Assembly: GCF_025263485.1 (NCBI RefSeq)
Contig: NZ_CP079863.1
Coordinates: 5,146,001-5,210,000 of the forward strand
Origin: Mycobacterium sp. SMC-2
GTDB lineage: Bacteria > Actinomycetota > Actinomycetes > Mycobacteriales > Mycobacteriaceae
DNA length: 64,000 nucleotides
Direction: 5' to 3'
Below are positions 7,193 through 15,888 of the stretch, one piece after another. The notes under the pieces were generated by a model. It was not told where the DNA came from. It saw nothing but the letters and a program-made list of their open reading frames with translations, and ran no database searches. Numbering within the stretch: the stretch's first letter is position 1; the number at the start of each line of letters is the position of its first letter. A program made the position numbers and the translations under genes.

Positions 7193-9171
7193 GCCTGCCG
7201 CCATCACCGGTGAGTGACAGCGAGATCCTCTGGGAACCAACGCAACATTCGCCCGGTGATTACCGAATGGCCCGGTACGTGCGTTGGCTGGCACGACAGC
7301 GACAGTTGACCTTTTCGGGGTACCACGACTTGTGGCGTTGGTCGACGCACGACTTACCGGCGTTCTGGCGGTCGGTCTGGGACTACTTCGTCGTCGTCGC
7401 CGACGGCGATCCCAGCCGGGTGCTCGTGGATGAATCGATGCCTGGCACACGGTGGTTCCCGGACGTGCGCCTCAACTACGCCGAGAACATGTTGCGCGGG
7501 GATGATGGCCAGACGGTTCTGACCGCCCTGTCCCAGACCCGGGAACCTATTAGTATGACCCGTCGCGAACTACGCGATCAGGTCGCGCGAGCGGCCGCCG
7601 GCCTGCGCCGGCTCGGTGTCGGCCCAGGCGACCGGGTCGCGGCCTTCCTACCCAACATCCCCGAAGCGTTGATCGCGATGCTGGCCACCACGAGTATCGG
7701 GGCGATCTGGGCGGTCTGCGCGCCGGAACTGGGCGTCCGCAGCGTGCTGGACCGCCTGCAGCAGCTTGAGCCCAAGGTGTTGATCGCCATCGACGGCTAT
7801 CGGTACGGCGACAAAGCCATCGACCTCGCCGATCAGGTGTCTGCCATCCGGGCCGGCCTGCCGACCGTGTCCGCCACCGTCAGCCTGCCCTATCTCGGGT
7901 CTGGGGTGACCGGCGAAACCAGTTGGCGTGAGCTGTTATCGGAGCCGGCGACGCCGCGATACGAGCGGGTGGCCTTCAACCACCCGCTCTGGGTGCTCTT
8001 CTCCTCCGGGACCACCGGCCTGCCGAAGGCGATCGTTCATTCCCATGGCGGAATCGTCTTGGAGCTACAGAAAGCGCTCGGCCTGCACTCGGATCTGAGT
8101 CAGCACGACACGTATTTCGTGTACTGCACGACGACCTGGGTGATGTGGAACATCCAGGTATCCGGGTTGCTGTTGGGCGCCGCGATTGTCCTGTTTGACG
8201 GAGACCCCGCCTTCCCAGGGCCGGATGAGTTGTGGCGAATTGTGGAGCGGACCCGCGTGACGGTGTTCGGCGCCGGGGCGGCATTCCTCATGGGGTGCCG
8301 CAGGTCCGGGATGCGGCCGGGCGAGCTGTTGGACCTGAGTCGGTTGCGGGCCATGATCTCGACCGGCTCCCCGTTGCCGGCCGAAGGATTCCGGTGGGTC
8401 TACGACGCCGTCGGCTCTCACATCTATCTCCAGTCCACCAGCGGAGGAACCGACGTCTGCACCTCCTTCGTCGGCGGCACCCCCCTTCTTCCGGTGCGTG
8501 CCGGCGAGATTACCGCGCCCGCGCTGGGGGTGCTGGCCCGCGCGTTGGACGCCGACGGCAATCCTGTCGTCGGCGAACCGGGAGAACTTGTCATCTCCGC
8601 ACCGATGCCGTCGATGCCCGTGTACTTCTGGAACGACCCCGACGGCAGCAAGTACCGCGCCGCATACTTCGAGCGTTATCCGGGACAGTGGCGGCACGGT
8701 GACTGGGTCGTCTTCAACCCCCGCGGTGGCTGCGTCATCAGCGGGCGATCCGACGGCACCCTGAACCGGGGAGGAGTTCGCCTGGGCACCAGTGAGTTCT
8801 ACTCGGCGCTTCAAGACATCGATCAGATCCACGACGGTCTGGTCATTCACCTCGACGACCCGTCGGGCGGCGTGGGCTCACTGCTGCTCTTCGTTCAGCT
8901 CGCGCCCGGTGCGCACCTGGACGACGCACTTCGCGCACAGATCAACCGGCAACTGCGGATGCGGCTCTCACCGCGGCATACGCCCGACGACATCATCGCG
9001 ATACCTGAGGTTCCCTACAACCTCACCGGCAAAAAGCTCGAGGTCCCGGTCAAACGCCTGCTCCTAGGCGCGCCACGCGCCACCGTCGTCTCCGACGGTG
9101 CGGTCAGGAATCCGCACGCCCTGGACGCTTTCGAAGAGTTGGCCGGCCGGTACGCCCCAGTGCGTTCTTGA
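7189..9171 (+). CDS. acetoacetyl-CoA synthetase
   Basis: A 660-aa ANL-superfamily enzyme joining acetoacetate, ATP and CoA to acetoacetyl-CoA. The GTG start (7189) overlaps the FAH stop as GTGA. Another GTG at 7210 (VSDSEILWEPT) is also possible, as acetoacetyl-CoA synthetases begin near ILWEP. Signatures are the N-terminal LWEPTQHS and YFVVVADG-type segments, the P-loop-like VLFSSGTTGLPKAIVHSHGG, then ISTGSPLPAEGF, QSTSGGTDVCTSF and a C-terminal lysine in NLTGKKLEVPVK. Size and the unusual LWEP start fit AacS rather than ordinary acetyl-CoA synthetase. It would funnel the product of ring degradation into central acyl-CoA metabolism. Confidence 0.88.
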   Translation: MSLPPSPVSDSEILWEPTQHSPGDYRMARYVRWLARQRQLTFSGYHDLWRWSTHDLPAFWRSVWDYFVVVADGDPSRVLVDESMPGTRWFPDVRLNYAENMLRGDDGQTVLTALSQTREPISMTRRELRDQVARAAAGLRRLGVGPGDRVAAFLPNIPEALIAMLATTSIGAIWAVCAPELGVRSVLDRLQQLEPKVLIAIDGYRYGDKAIDLADQVSAIRAGLPTVSATVSLPYLGSGVTGETSWRELLSEPATPRYERVAFNHPLWVLFSSGTTGLPKAIVHSHGGIVLELQKALGLHSDLSQHDTYFVYCTTTWVMWNIQVSGLLLGAAIVLFDGDPAFPGPDELWRIVERTRVTVFGAGAAFLMGCRRSGMRPGELLDLSRLRAMISTGSPLPAEGFRWVYDAVGSHIYLQSTSGGTDVCTSFVGGTPLLPVRAGEITAPALGVLARALDADGNPVVGEPGELVISAPMPSMPVYFWNDPDGSKYRAAYFERYPGQWRHGDWVVFNPRGGCVISGRSDGTLNRGGVRLGTSEFYSALQDIDQIHDGLVIHLDDPSGGVGSLLLFVQLAPGAHLDDALRAQINRQLRMRLSPRHTPDDIIAIPEVPYNLTGKKLEVPVKRLLLGAPRATVVSDGAVRNPHALDAFEELAGRYAPVRS

Positions 9172-9199
9172 TCCACAGTTTTCCAGGAGGCGAAAAACC

Positions 9200-10963
9200 A
9201 TGTCAGAAACCACGATTCCAGTACTCATCGTTGGTGGAGGCGCATCGGGGCTGATGACGTCAATCATCTTGTCGTGTTACGGCATCGACCACATCCTGGT
9301 CGAACGCCACGAGAGCACGTCGATACTGCCGAAGGCACACTACCTCAACCAGCGCGCCATGGAACTGTTTCGCCAGTTCGAGCTGGCCGACGACGTCTAC
9401 GCAGTGGGAACACCACTGGCCAATATGTCCTCGGTTGTGTGGCAGACCACGCTGGCCGGTGATGGTCCATTGCAGCGCAAGACGTTTCATAAGATGGACT
9501 GCTTCGGTGGCGGCGCGCTCACCGAGCGCTACCAGCGCGACAGCCCGTGCCCGTCGACGAACTACCCACAGCTACGCCTGGAACCGATCATGCGCCAGCA
9601 CGCCGAGAAGCGTGCCCCGGGCAGGATCCTGTTCAATCACGAGCTCACCGCGCTCGCACAGAGCGCCTCTGCGGTGACCGCGAGCATCCGAAACCGGGCC
9701 ACCGGGGACGAGTTCACCGTGACCGCCGACTATCTGGTGGGTGCCGACGGCGGAAAGACCATCGGGGCGATGATCGGCGCGACCATGGTCGGCGCCCACG
9801 ACTTGCTCGACATCGTCACCGCCCACCTCAAGGCCGACTTCTCCCAGTGGTGGGACGATGACGTTCTCATCGCTCATTTCATCAATCCGGAGGCGGGTTC
9901 GTACCCCTCGGGCGGCAACATGGTGCCGATGGGCCCGACCTGGGGCAAGCATTCGGAGGAATGGGCGTTTCACTTCGCTTTCCTTCCCACCGATGACTCG
10001 GACCTCGACGAGGCCGCGATGGTGGTCAAGATCCGCGAACTGCTCGGCGGCGGTGAGATTCCGATCGAGATCCTGCGGATCAGCCACTGGTCGGTGCAGG
10101 GTTCGATTGCCGACAAGTACTCCGATGGACGGGTTTTCCTGGTCGGGGACTCCGTTCACCGGCATCCGCCGACAACCGGCCTGGGCATGAACACCTGCGT
10201 GCAGGACGCGCACAACCTCGCCTGGAAGCTGGCCGCGGTCATCAAGGGCCAGGCCGACCCGGCGTTGCTGGACACCTACGCCGTCGAACGCCAGCCCGTC
10301 GGGATGCGCATCGTGGACTGGGCGTTGTTCACCATGCAGAACCACTTCGTCGTCGACGCCGGGATCGGGCTGCTGCCCGTTCCCGTTCCGCCCGAGATGC
10401 ATCGCGCCGTGTTCGAGATCTTCTTCTCCGATACTCCGATGGGGGCGGCGCGCCGGGCCCGGTTCGGCGAAGTCGTCAAGACTCAGCGCACCGAGTTCCA
10501 AGCCCACGATCTCGAGATTGGCTACTCCTACCCCGCAGGGGCCTTGGTGCCGGACGAATCGCAACCGCCGCCAACGGATCCGATGGGATCGATCTATTAC
10601 CCGACGACGCGGCCCGGTCATCGGTTGCCGCACGCATGGCTCGAATTCGATGGGACCCGGCTGTCCACCCACGACCTGACCTCCAACGACGGCCGATTCG
10701 TGTTGATCACCGGGCCTAACGGCCAAGCGTGGGCTGCGGCGGCGGCCGCCGCCGCGGAGAGCTTCGGGGTCGAGATCCAAGTGGCAACCATCGGGAAGGA
10801 CTACCGAGACGCGGATGGCCAGTGGGCTGCGGTCAGCGAAATCGGTGACGATGGAGCGATTCTCGTCCGTCCGGACAACTACGTCGCCTGGCGCAGCATG
10901 ACGTCAGCTGGCGACGCCGTCGGCACACTCACCGAGGCCGTCGCCACCGTATTGCACCGCTGA
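9200..10963 (+). CDS. FAD-dependent aromatic hydroxylase (PheA/TfdB/MhpA type)
   Basis: A 587-aa class A flavoprotein monooxygenase. AGGAGG sits nine bases before the ATG. It has the N-terminal FAD-binding VLIVGGGASGLMTS (GxGxxG, residues about 8-21), the second FAD/NADPH 'DG' motif in VGADGGKTI, and the third motif VFLVGDSVHRHPPTTGLGMN (GD...G). A thioredoxin-like C-terminal domain common in phenol hydroxylases follows (about residues 440-587). These enzymes add a hydroxyl ortho to an existing phenol hydroxyl, producing the catechol that the VOC enzyme would cleave. It sits fourth in the operon, between the AACS and NTF2-like genes. Confidence 0.9.
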   Translation: MSETTIPVLIVGGGASGLMTSIILSCYGIDHILVERHESTSILPKAHYLNQRAMELFRQFELADDVYAVGTPLANMSSVVWQTTLAGDGPLQRKTFHKMDCFGGGALTERYQRDSPCPSTNYPQLRLEPIMRQHAEKRAPGRILFNHELTALAQSASAVTASIRNRATGDEFTVTADYLVGADGGKTIGAMIGATMVGAHDLLDIVTAHLKADFSQWWDDDVLIAHFINPEAGSYPSGGNMVPMGPTWGKHSEEWAFHFAFLPTDDSDLDEAAMVVKIRELLGGGEIPIEILRISHWSVQGSIADKYSDGRVFLVGDSVHRHPPTTGLGMNTCVQDAHNLAWKLAAVIKGQADPALLDTYAVERQPVGMRIVDWALFTMQNHFVVDAGIGLLPVPVPPEMHRAVFEIFFSDTPMGAARRARFGEVVKTQRTEFQAHDLEIGYSYPAGALVPDESQPPPTDPMGSIYYPTTRPGHRLPHAWLEFDGTRLSTHDLTSNDGRFVLITGPNGQAWAAAAAAAAESFGVEIQVATIGKDYRDADGQWAAVSEIGDDGAILVRPDNYVAWRSMTSAGDAVGTLTEAVATVLHR

Positions 10964-11002
10964 GAAGTTTCCCATCCACTAGATCACAGGAGAGCGACCG
11001 AT

Positions 11003-11548
11003 ATGAGCTCCAAAGCAAGCGCCGACTTCGCGGACCCCATCGCCCTTTTCGGCAGCGACCCCGAGGCGGTGAAAGAAATCGCCGCCATGGAAAAGGCCGT
11101 CGAATCCAACTACAACCACCAGTTCCTCGACGATCCCGACGCGCCCCTAGAGCACTACATCGAACACCCCGACGTGAGCTTTATCGACATACTGGCTCCC
11201 GGCCACTACTTCGGGCCAGATGTTCGCAACTGGTTTAACTACATCGGACCCCAATTCGTGGGCGAGCTGGGCCTGATCAACATGCGGATCTTCGCCAAGG
11301 ACGGAGTCGGTTTCGTCTACATGAATCAGACTTACGAGGGCAAGTTGGACGACGGGAAGCACTTCTTCTGGAAGATGCGTCAAACCGACGTGGTGCAAAA
11401 GATCGACGGCAAGTGGAAGATCCTGCACACCCACCTGTCCTTCGGAGCCGCACCACAAGCCAAGCACCCGGACTCCTGGGAAGTCGACTTCGAGATGCCC
11501 CGGCGGCCACAGCCCTGGACGGTCAGCCCGGAGTTAGCCGGCGGCTGA
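11003..11548 (+). CDS. NTF2-like / SnoaL-fold protein
   Basis: A 181-aa small alpha+beta protein. AGGAGAG precedes the ATG, 39 bases after the hydroxylase. The sequence (FIDILAPGHYFGPDVRNW, VYMNQTYEGKLDDGKHF, DGKWKILHTHLSF) has the aromatic cone-fold pattern of NTF2/SnoaL/ketosteroid-isomerase-like proteins, with a W-K-I-x-H-x-H strand. No specific catalytic dyad can be assigned. As last gene of the ring-degradation operon it may be an isomerase, dehydratase or small subunit; that is inference. Confidence 0.7.
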   Translation: MSSKASADFADPIALFGSDPEAVKEIAAMEKAVESNYNHQFLDDPDAPLEHYIEHPDVSFIDILAPGHYFGPDVRNWFNYIGPQFVGELGLINMRIFAKDGVGFVYMNQTYEGKLDDGKHFFWKMRQTDVVQKIDGKWKILHTHLSFGAAPQAKHPDSWEVDFEMPRRPQPWTVSPELAGG

Positions 11549-11588
11549 ACGCCTTCGGCTATCGCCGCCCAAAGCCGTCGGCAACGGC

Positions 11589-12249
11589 TCAGACGGTGGC
11601 CTGATCTCGGGGAGCCACCGCGCCCGCACCGCTCGCGACCACGACTGGTCCGACCACAAGCGCCTGAGCCGGAGCCTCGGGATTGGTCGCGATCCCGTCG
11701 TCAGGCCGCACGCCGCCTTCCTCACACATCTTCTGCCACATGGCCATCCGAATCCCGCGGCTCGGTGTCACCTTTCCGTAGGCGAAGATGCGCCACAAGG
11801 TCCAGTGCGGCGCCCGCAGCGACTGGGGCCGGCCGACGAGATGATGCAGCACGAACATCCAGGCGACCATCAGCGCCATCATGATTGCCGCCGCAACCCA
11901 GCGCGCGGCCGCCGGCAGGGTCGAGTTGTGCGCGAGAATGTGCACCCAGCCCACCCCGAAGTAGGCGAACATCATGCCGGTCGGTGCCACCAGCAGCAAC
12001 CACAGCTTCTGCGCCCCCTTAAGGCGCGGCACTGCCGATTACCAGCAGCGGGGTGTAATTCCTGCTTCGCACGGCCGCCCTAATCGCCCACGGCAGCGCG
12101 AAGATGACCACAGCGGCGCCGGCGATGAAGAAAAACGTGATCTGCGCGGGGGCGCTGGCGACGAAGTCGCCGGGGCTGGGCTTGATATTGGGCGGCCACC
12201 CTTGATCGTCGACCAGCGGCCACCAACTGGGAGTGACCATCGAACTCAT
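11589..12249 (-). pseudogene. broken AveC-like membrane protein gene (internal deletion plus frameshift)
   Basis: The N-terminal piece starts at MSSMVTPSWWPLV (ATG 12249, AGAAAGG upstream) and ends after about 76 codons, in LLVIGSAAP, at a TAA (12021-12019). A second frame, overlapping by 14 bases, continues with PRLKGAQKLWLLLVAPTGMM for about 147 codons to 11589 and contains membrane helices. The two frames look like the two ends of one multi-helix membrane protein whose middle section is missing. The junction lies near 12020-12035. Each piece alone is too short for the family (about 330-350 aa). It is downstream of, and on the same strand as, the intact paralogue at 12305. Family assignment is moderate; the broken state is directly readable. 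Confidence 0.65.
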
Positions 12250-12304
12250 CGAGTACCGACCTTTCTGTCGACTCAACGCCTTGCATCGGATGCCGCGGCT
12301 CGCA

Positions 12305-13294
12305 TCAGCCAGGCCACATGTAGGTCGGCAGGTGCGCCGTCGACGCGCCGACAATGCCAAGCCAGTTGAAGGGCAGATGATAGATCAATATCGTTGCCGC
12401 GCAGCAAAATCCGATAGCTGCCAAGGTGCGCACGGTCGGCTGTAACGCCGGGTGCCAGCGTTCGAATCCACGCTCCACCGGCGATAGGCCGTCGGTCGAC
12501 CAAATGGACTGCAGCCGCATCCACGTGTAGAACAGCCCGAGCGCGGCCACCAAAAACGACTCATAGAGCGGGAACTGGAATTGACTGCCCGCCCACAGCG
12601 TCAGCGGCCCGTACGTTCGGGCATACGCATAACCGTGCGTCAGTCGGATCGCCAGATTCTCGACGACGAAGTCGAAAACGAATTCGCCGAGAAACACAAT
12701 CGCGAACAACGATACGTTGGACAGCCGTGCCCAGCGCGACCGCAGCGCGGAATAGGCATAGCAGCCCACGATCGCGACGCCCGCGCAGAAGTACACATAC
12801 ATCGGTGGTCCCCACAGCAGGGACTCGCCGTAGCGCGACGAGGCGGCCGGGTTGTGGAACGGCAAGAACGCCGTCCAGACACCCAGATTGACGTTGTGTG
12901 CATTCCAAGCGAACAAGTACGTGTAGCAGTTGAGGAATGCGTCGGCGACGAAAGCCGCCAGTCCCCCGATGACGAATTTGCCGTCCAGGCTCAACACACC
13001 CGTCCTGCGCCACGGCTTGATGACGCAGAACCAGACCAGGAAGGCTAGTAACGTCGTACTGATGCCCTCAAAGACCCTCAGCGCCACCAAATTCCACACG
13101 GGCATCCGGTCGGTGCCGATCAGCGGCGCGGGCCCGAAATCGTCTGAGGCGATCCAGCGCAACAGCGCTTGCACCGCGATAACCAACCACACCAACGCGA
13201 TTGCGGCCCATACCGTCACCGCGCCCGAACGTGCGGGGCCTGTCATCATTTCCCGCCGCGGCCGGGCGGGGCGCAGGATCGATTCGCTCGTCAC
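12305..13294 (-). CDS. AveC-like ('spirocyclase AveC family') integral membrane protein
   Basis: About 329 aa from a GTG at 13294, chosen because AAGGAG lies six bases upstream; the frame is open to an ATG at 13351 without an SD. There are about seven hydrophobic helices (e.g. TVWAAIALVWLVIAV, FVIGGLAAFVADAFLN, LFAIVFLGEFVFDFVVEN, LAAIGFCCAATILIY). A polar aromatic loop (AWNAHNVNLGVWTAFLPFHN) and the acidic helix GEFVFDFVVEN recall AveC-related proteins common in mycobacteria near oxygenase genes. Streptomyces AveC acts on the avermectin spiroketal; the mycobacterial role is unknown. The promoter lies in operator D. The broken paralogue follows 55 bases downstream. Confidence 0.6.
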   Translation of the reverse strand: MTSESILRPARPRREMMTGPARSGAVTVWAAIALVWLVIAVQALLRWIASDDFGPAPLIGTDRMPVWNLVALRVFEGISTTLLAFLVWFCVIKPWRRTGVLSLDGKFVIGGLAAFVADAFLNCYTYLFAWNAHNVNLGVWTAFLPFHNPAASSRYGESLLWGPPMYVYFCAGVAIVGCYAYSALRSRWARLSNVSLFAIVFLGEFVFDFVVENLAIRLTHGYAYARTYGPLTLWAGSQFQFPLYESFLVAALGLFYTWMRLQSIWSTDGLSPVERGFERWHPALQPTVRTLAAIGFCCAATILIYHLPFNWLGIVGASTAHLPTYMWPG

Positions 13295-13573
13295 CGTCAA
13301 CTCCTTCGGTTGTGCAGACTCATGCATGCGGCGGGAGGCCATCGGCCTCACTGGTTATCCGGCATCGCTGCGAACTTCGTCGGCAAACACGCCCGGTGAA
13401 GATGTCAGGCAGCTGTGCCGGCTCATTCGGGCCCGCTGTCGACAGTCCGGTTTGAATGGCGCCCTGAGCCATCACGATTCCCTTCGCTCGGGTTGTGGAC
13501 GGCTGCTACGGGCCGTCTTCACGGTGCCGACGAAAAAATTGAGAGCCGGTTCGAATTCGTAATCGCCGCTCAG

Positions 13574-13614
13574 GGTATACCGAGTGCTGACTGAATATCA
13601 ATGACCGAAAGTCA
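13574..13614 (-). promoter_or_regulatory. operator D with embedded promoter for the AveC-like genes
   Basis: Positions 13587-13614 carry TGAC-N5-ATCA-A-TGAC-N5-GTCA, the same bipartite pattern as operators A-C. On the minus strand TTGATA (13601-13596) is followed after 16 nt by TATACC (13579-13574), facing the gene that starts at 13294. The rest of the 13295-13908 gap shows nothing else that I can support. Confidence 0.65.
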
Positions 13615-13908
13615 ATTTGTAATCCCTCGCGGCCGCTGACAGCGACCTGCCGAGCCCATGCCGTTCCGGCCCAGTCGATGTCGAGTGTTCGGCCGGCAAG
13701 CCGCAGGAGAACGGCGGCGACACCTCACGAAAGTGGCTTCACAGGCGTCGCTCGGGGCGAATGATCCAGCCGGTCGGGCCTGCCCCGCACGCCTGTTGTC
13801 GCCGGCGTCGCGGCGTATTCCCGCTCCCATGCCAGGGCGTGCCTCGTCAGACGCTGGAATGCGATGACCGCAACCCGCCGCAGTCAGGTTCAGCAACATT
13901 TTCTCGGG

Positions 13909-13981
13909 TGGAGCTAAGGGGATTCGAACCCCTGACCTACTCGATGCGAACGAGTCGCGCTACCAACTGCGCCATAGCCCC
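13909..13981 (-). tRNA. tRNA-Ala (anticodon CGC)
   Basis: Minus-strand cloverleaf of 73 nt. The acceptor arm GGGGCTA/TAGCTCC includes the G3:U70 pair that marks alanine tRNAs. The D-arm is GCGC...GCGC, the anticodon arm ACTCG-TTCGCAT-CGAGT with anticodon CGC reads GCG codons, and the T-arm has TTCGAAT. The discriminator is A; the following genomic bases are CCC, so CCA is not fully encoded. It separates the accessory cluster from the conserved chromosome. Confidence 0.95.
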
Positions 13982-14031
13982 TGATCGCTAGCAGGCTACC
14001 AGCCGCGGGCCGGACCGCCGAAATGCGAGCA

Positions 14032-15033
14032 CTACTCGCCGACGGCGCGCGGCAAGTCCCTGGGCCAACCGTAGTTGCGCATCGGCATCGCATAGTCCAG
14101 GTGCTCGAAGATCGGGTCCTCGTCGTCGATCTCCAGGACCACCGCTCCCGGGCGCCGCAGCCGCGAGGGGACGACGTCGTAGTCGCGGTCGTAGGCGTTC
14201 TCGACGCCCATGCGCGCCCGCGCCATCCGCTGCATCCGGCGGCGACGCACCTTCTCCTCGATGCGGGTCTGGCGCCGCAGGTATGCCAGGTACAGCAGCG
14301 TCACGGCGGTGGCGCCGCCGCACGCCCACCACGCGGTTGGCGAAATCTTGAACGCGGCAGTGGCCGTGCCGACCAGCACGACCGCCATCACCATCAACAC
14401 GCGCTTGCGGAAGGCGTACTTGCGGGCGCTGACCGCGGCGGCGGTCTTGGTGTCGAACCGGCGCCGTCGCGACGCGTTCCGCGGGACGGGCGCCGGCTCG
14501 TCGTCGGCTTCGGCTTCCGGCTCCAAACCGGAAGAGTCCTCGACGTATTCGAAGCCCTCGTCGTCTTCGTCGCCCTGTTTGGCGACCACGTCGGTGTCGG
14601 AATCGTCGTCGGCGTCGGCTTCCTCCTCGACCGCCGCTTCGACGCCCGCCGGCAGCGCCTGGGAATCCTCGACGACGTCGACGTCGAGATAGTCCGGCTC
14701 GGCGCGCTCGGGTGTCGCGATCTTCATGACGACGGGGCGCGCGGCCCGTAGCTCCTCGGTGTCGTGCTCTTCGTCCTCATCCTCGGCAACGTCCAACTCG
14801 CTGTCGGCCGACTCTTCCGGCGGCGTCCAGTCGGGGTCGCTGCGGTGACCGGCGGCCGGGCCGCTGCGCTTGACCAGGCGGGAATTCGCGCCGCCGTTGA
14901 GGACGCGGGTCGCCAGCGCGACGTCGCTGGTGCGGCGCACGGCATCGCGTTTGCTGACGAGCATCGGCACCAAGACGAACAGCCAGAGCACTACGAGCGA
15001 AATCCACAACAGTGACTGCGGAATGCTTGGCAT
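14032..15033 (-). CDS. sepX: SepX/GlpR, divisome membrane protein
   Basis: A 333-aa membrane protein from MPSIPQSLLWISLVV (ATG 15033), the conserved family start; the open frame extends 14 codons further. It has an N-terminal membrane helix, then AVRRTSDVALATRVL, a long acidic linker (about residues 75-190, rich in D/E), then two close helices (LMVMAVVLVGTATAAF and TAWWACGGATAVTLLYLAY) and a very basic tail. Orthologous to Rv0996. In corynebacteria GlpR is the membrane receptor of the gephyrin-like MoeA paralogue Glp and helps place the septum; Streptomyces SepX is a divisome protein. The glp-like gene lies two genes upstream in this operon, supporting that assignment. Confidence 0.85.
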   Translation of the reverse strand: MPSIPQSLLWISLVVLWLFVLVPMLVSKRDAVRRTSDVALATRVLNGGANSRLVKRSGPAAGHRSDPDWTPPEESADSELDVAEDEDEEHDTEELRAARPVVMKIATPERAEPDYLDVDVVEDSQALPAGVEAAVEEEADADDDSDTDVVAKQGDEDDEGFEYVEDSSGLEPEAEADDEPAPVPRNASRRRRFDTKTAAAVSARKYAFRKRVLMVMAVVLVGTATAAFKISPTAWWACGGATAVTLLYLAYLRRQTRIEEKVRRRRMQRMARARMGVENAYDRDYDVVPSRLRRPGAVVLEIDDEDPIFEHLDYAMPMRNYGWPRDLPRAVGE

Positions 15034-15213
15034 GACTGACCTGCTCTCTTCGGTTCCGATCCCCGCGAGGCCCACCCGCGGCCGAGTCTTAGCGACCAGG
15101 ACAATTACACACCTGTAATTTGCCTCTCACAAGCACCACGAGTCACTCGTGTCGCGATAGCCACACCCCAATCGGGCCCTCAGGGCCGGGCGGGGGCATC
15201 GATAGGCGGTCGG

Positions 15214-15888
15214 TCAGACCCAGCTGGCGTGCCCGCCACGGACCAGGGTCGATGCCACCGATCCGGACACCTCTTCCGCCGTGATCGCCATCAACAGGTG
15301 GTCCCGCCACGCCCTGTCGACCTCGAGGTAGCGCTTCAACAACCCCTCCTGGCGGAAGCCGACTTTTGCCAATACGGCCCGGCTGGCGGCGTTCTCGGGC
15401 CGCACGGTGGCCTCCACGCGATGCAGCATCACCGGCCCGAAGCAGTGGTCCAGGCCCAGCGCCAACGCCGCCGTGGCCACCCCGCCGCCGGTCGCCGACT
15501 GCGGCACCCAGTAGCCGATCCATGCCGACCGCAGCGCCCCGTGGGTGACGTTGCCGATGGTCAACTGGCCGCAGAACTGCCCGTCGAGTTCGATGACATA
15601 GGGCAGCATGCGGCCCGCGCGGGCCTCGGCGCGCAGGCCGGAGCACAGAGCCGGCCACGCGGCGACCGTGTGCCGACTCACCCAATCGCCTTCCGCGCTG
15701 GGTTCCCACGGCTCGAGGTGCGCGCGGTCGGCCAGCCGGATGCGGCTCCACTGGGCGCCGTCGCGCATCCGCACCGCACGCAACCGGACAACCCCCGCGG
15801 TCACCCGCAACGGCCCGACGTCCAGCGGCCAACCCGGATGACGGGCGTTGGTACGCAACAGGTTCACGAGCTTGCGGAGTTGTCGCAC
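15214..15888 (-). CDS. rimJ: GNAT acetyltransferase, RimJ/RimL type
   Basis: A 224-aa N-acetyltransferase from a GTG at 15888, directly abutting the TAA of the moeA-family gene. It has a GNAT core: YVIELDGQFCGQLTIGNV (beta4), AWIGYWVPQSATGGGVATAA (acetyl-CoA-binding Q/RxxGxG/A-like loop), then HRVEATVRPENAASRAVLAK and GFRQEGLL, the C-terminal half typical of RimJ/RimL. Orthologue of Rv0995. The substrate, whether ribosomal S5 or other N-termini, is not established by sequence. It sits inside the galU-glp-rimJ-sepX operon. Confidence 0.85.
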   Translation of the reverse strand: MRQLRKLVNLLRTNARHPGWPLDVGPLRVTAGVVRLRAVRMRDGAQWSRIRLADRAHLEPWEPSAEGDWVSRHTVAAWPALCSGLRAEARAGRMLPYVIELDGQFCGQLTIGNVTHGALRSAWIGYWVPQSATGGGVATAALALGLDHCFGPVMLHRVEATVRPENAASRAVLAKVGFRQEGLLKRYLEVDRAWRDHLLMAITAEEVSGSVASTLVRGGHASWV

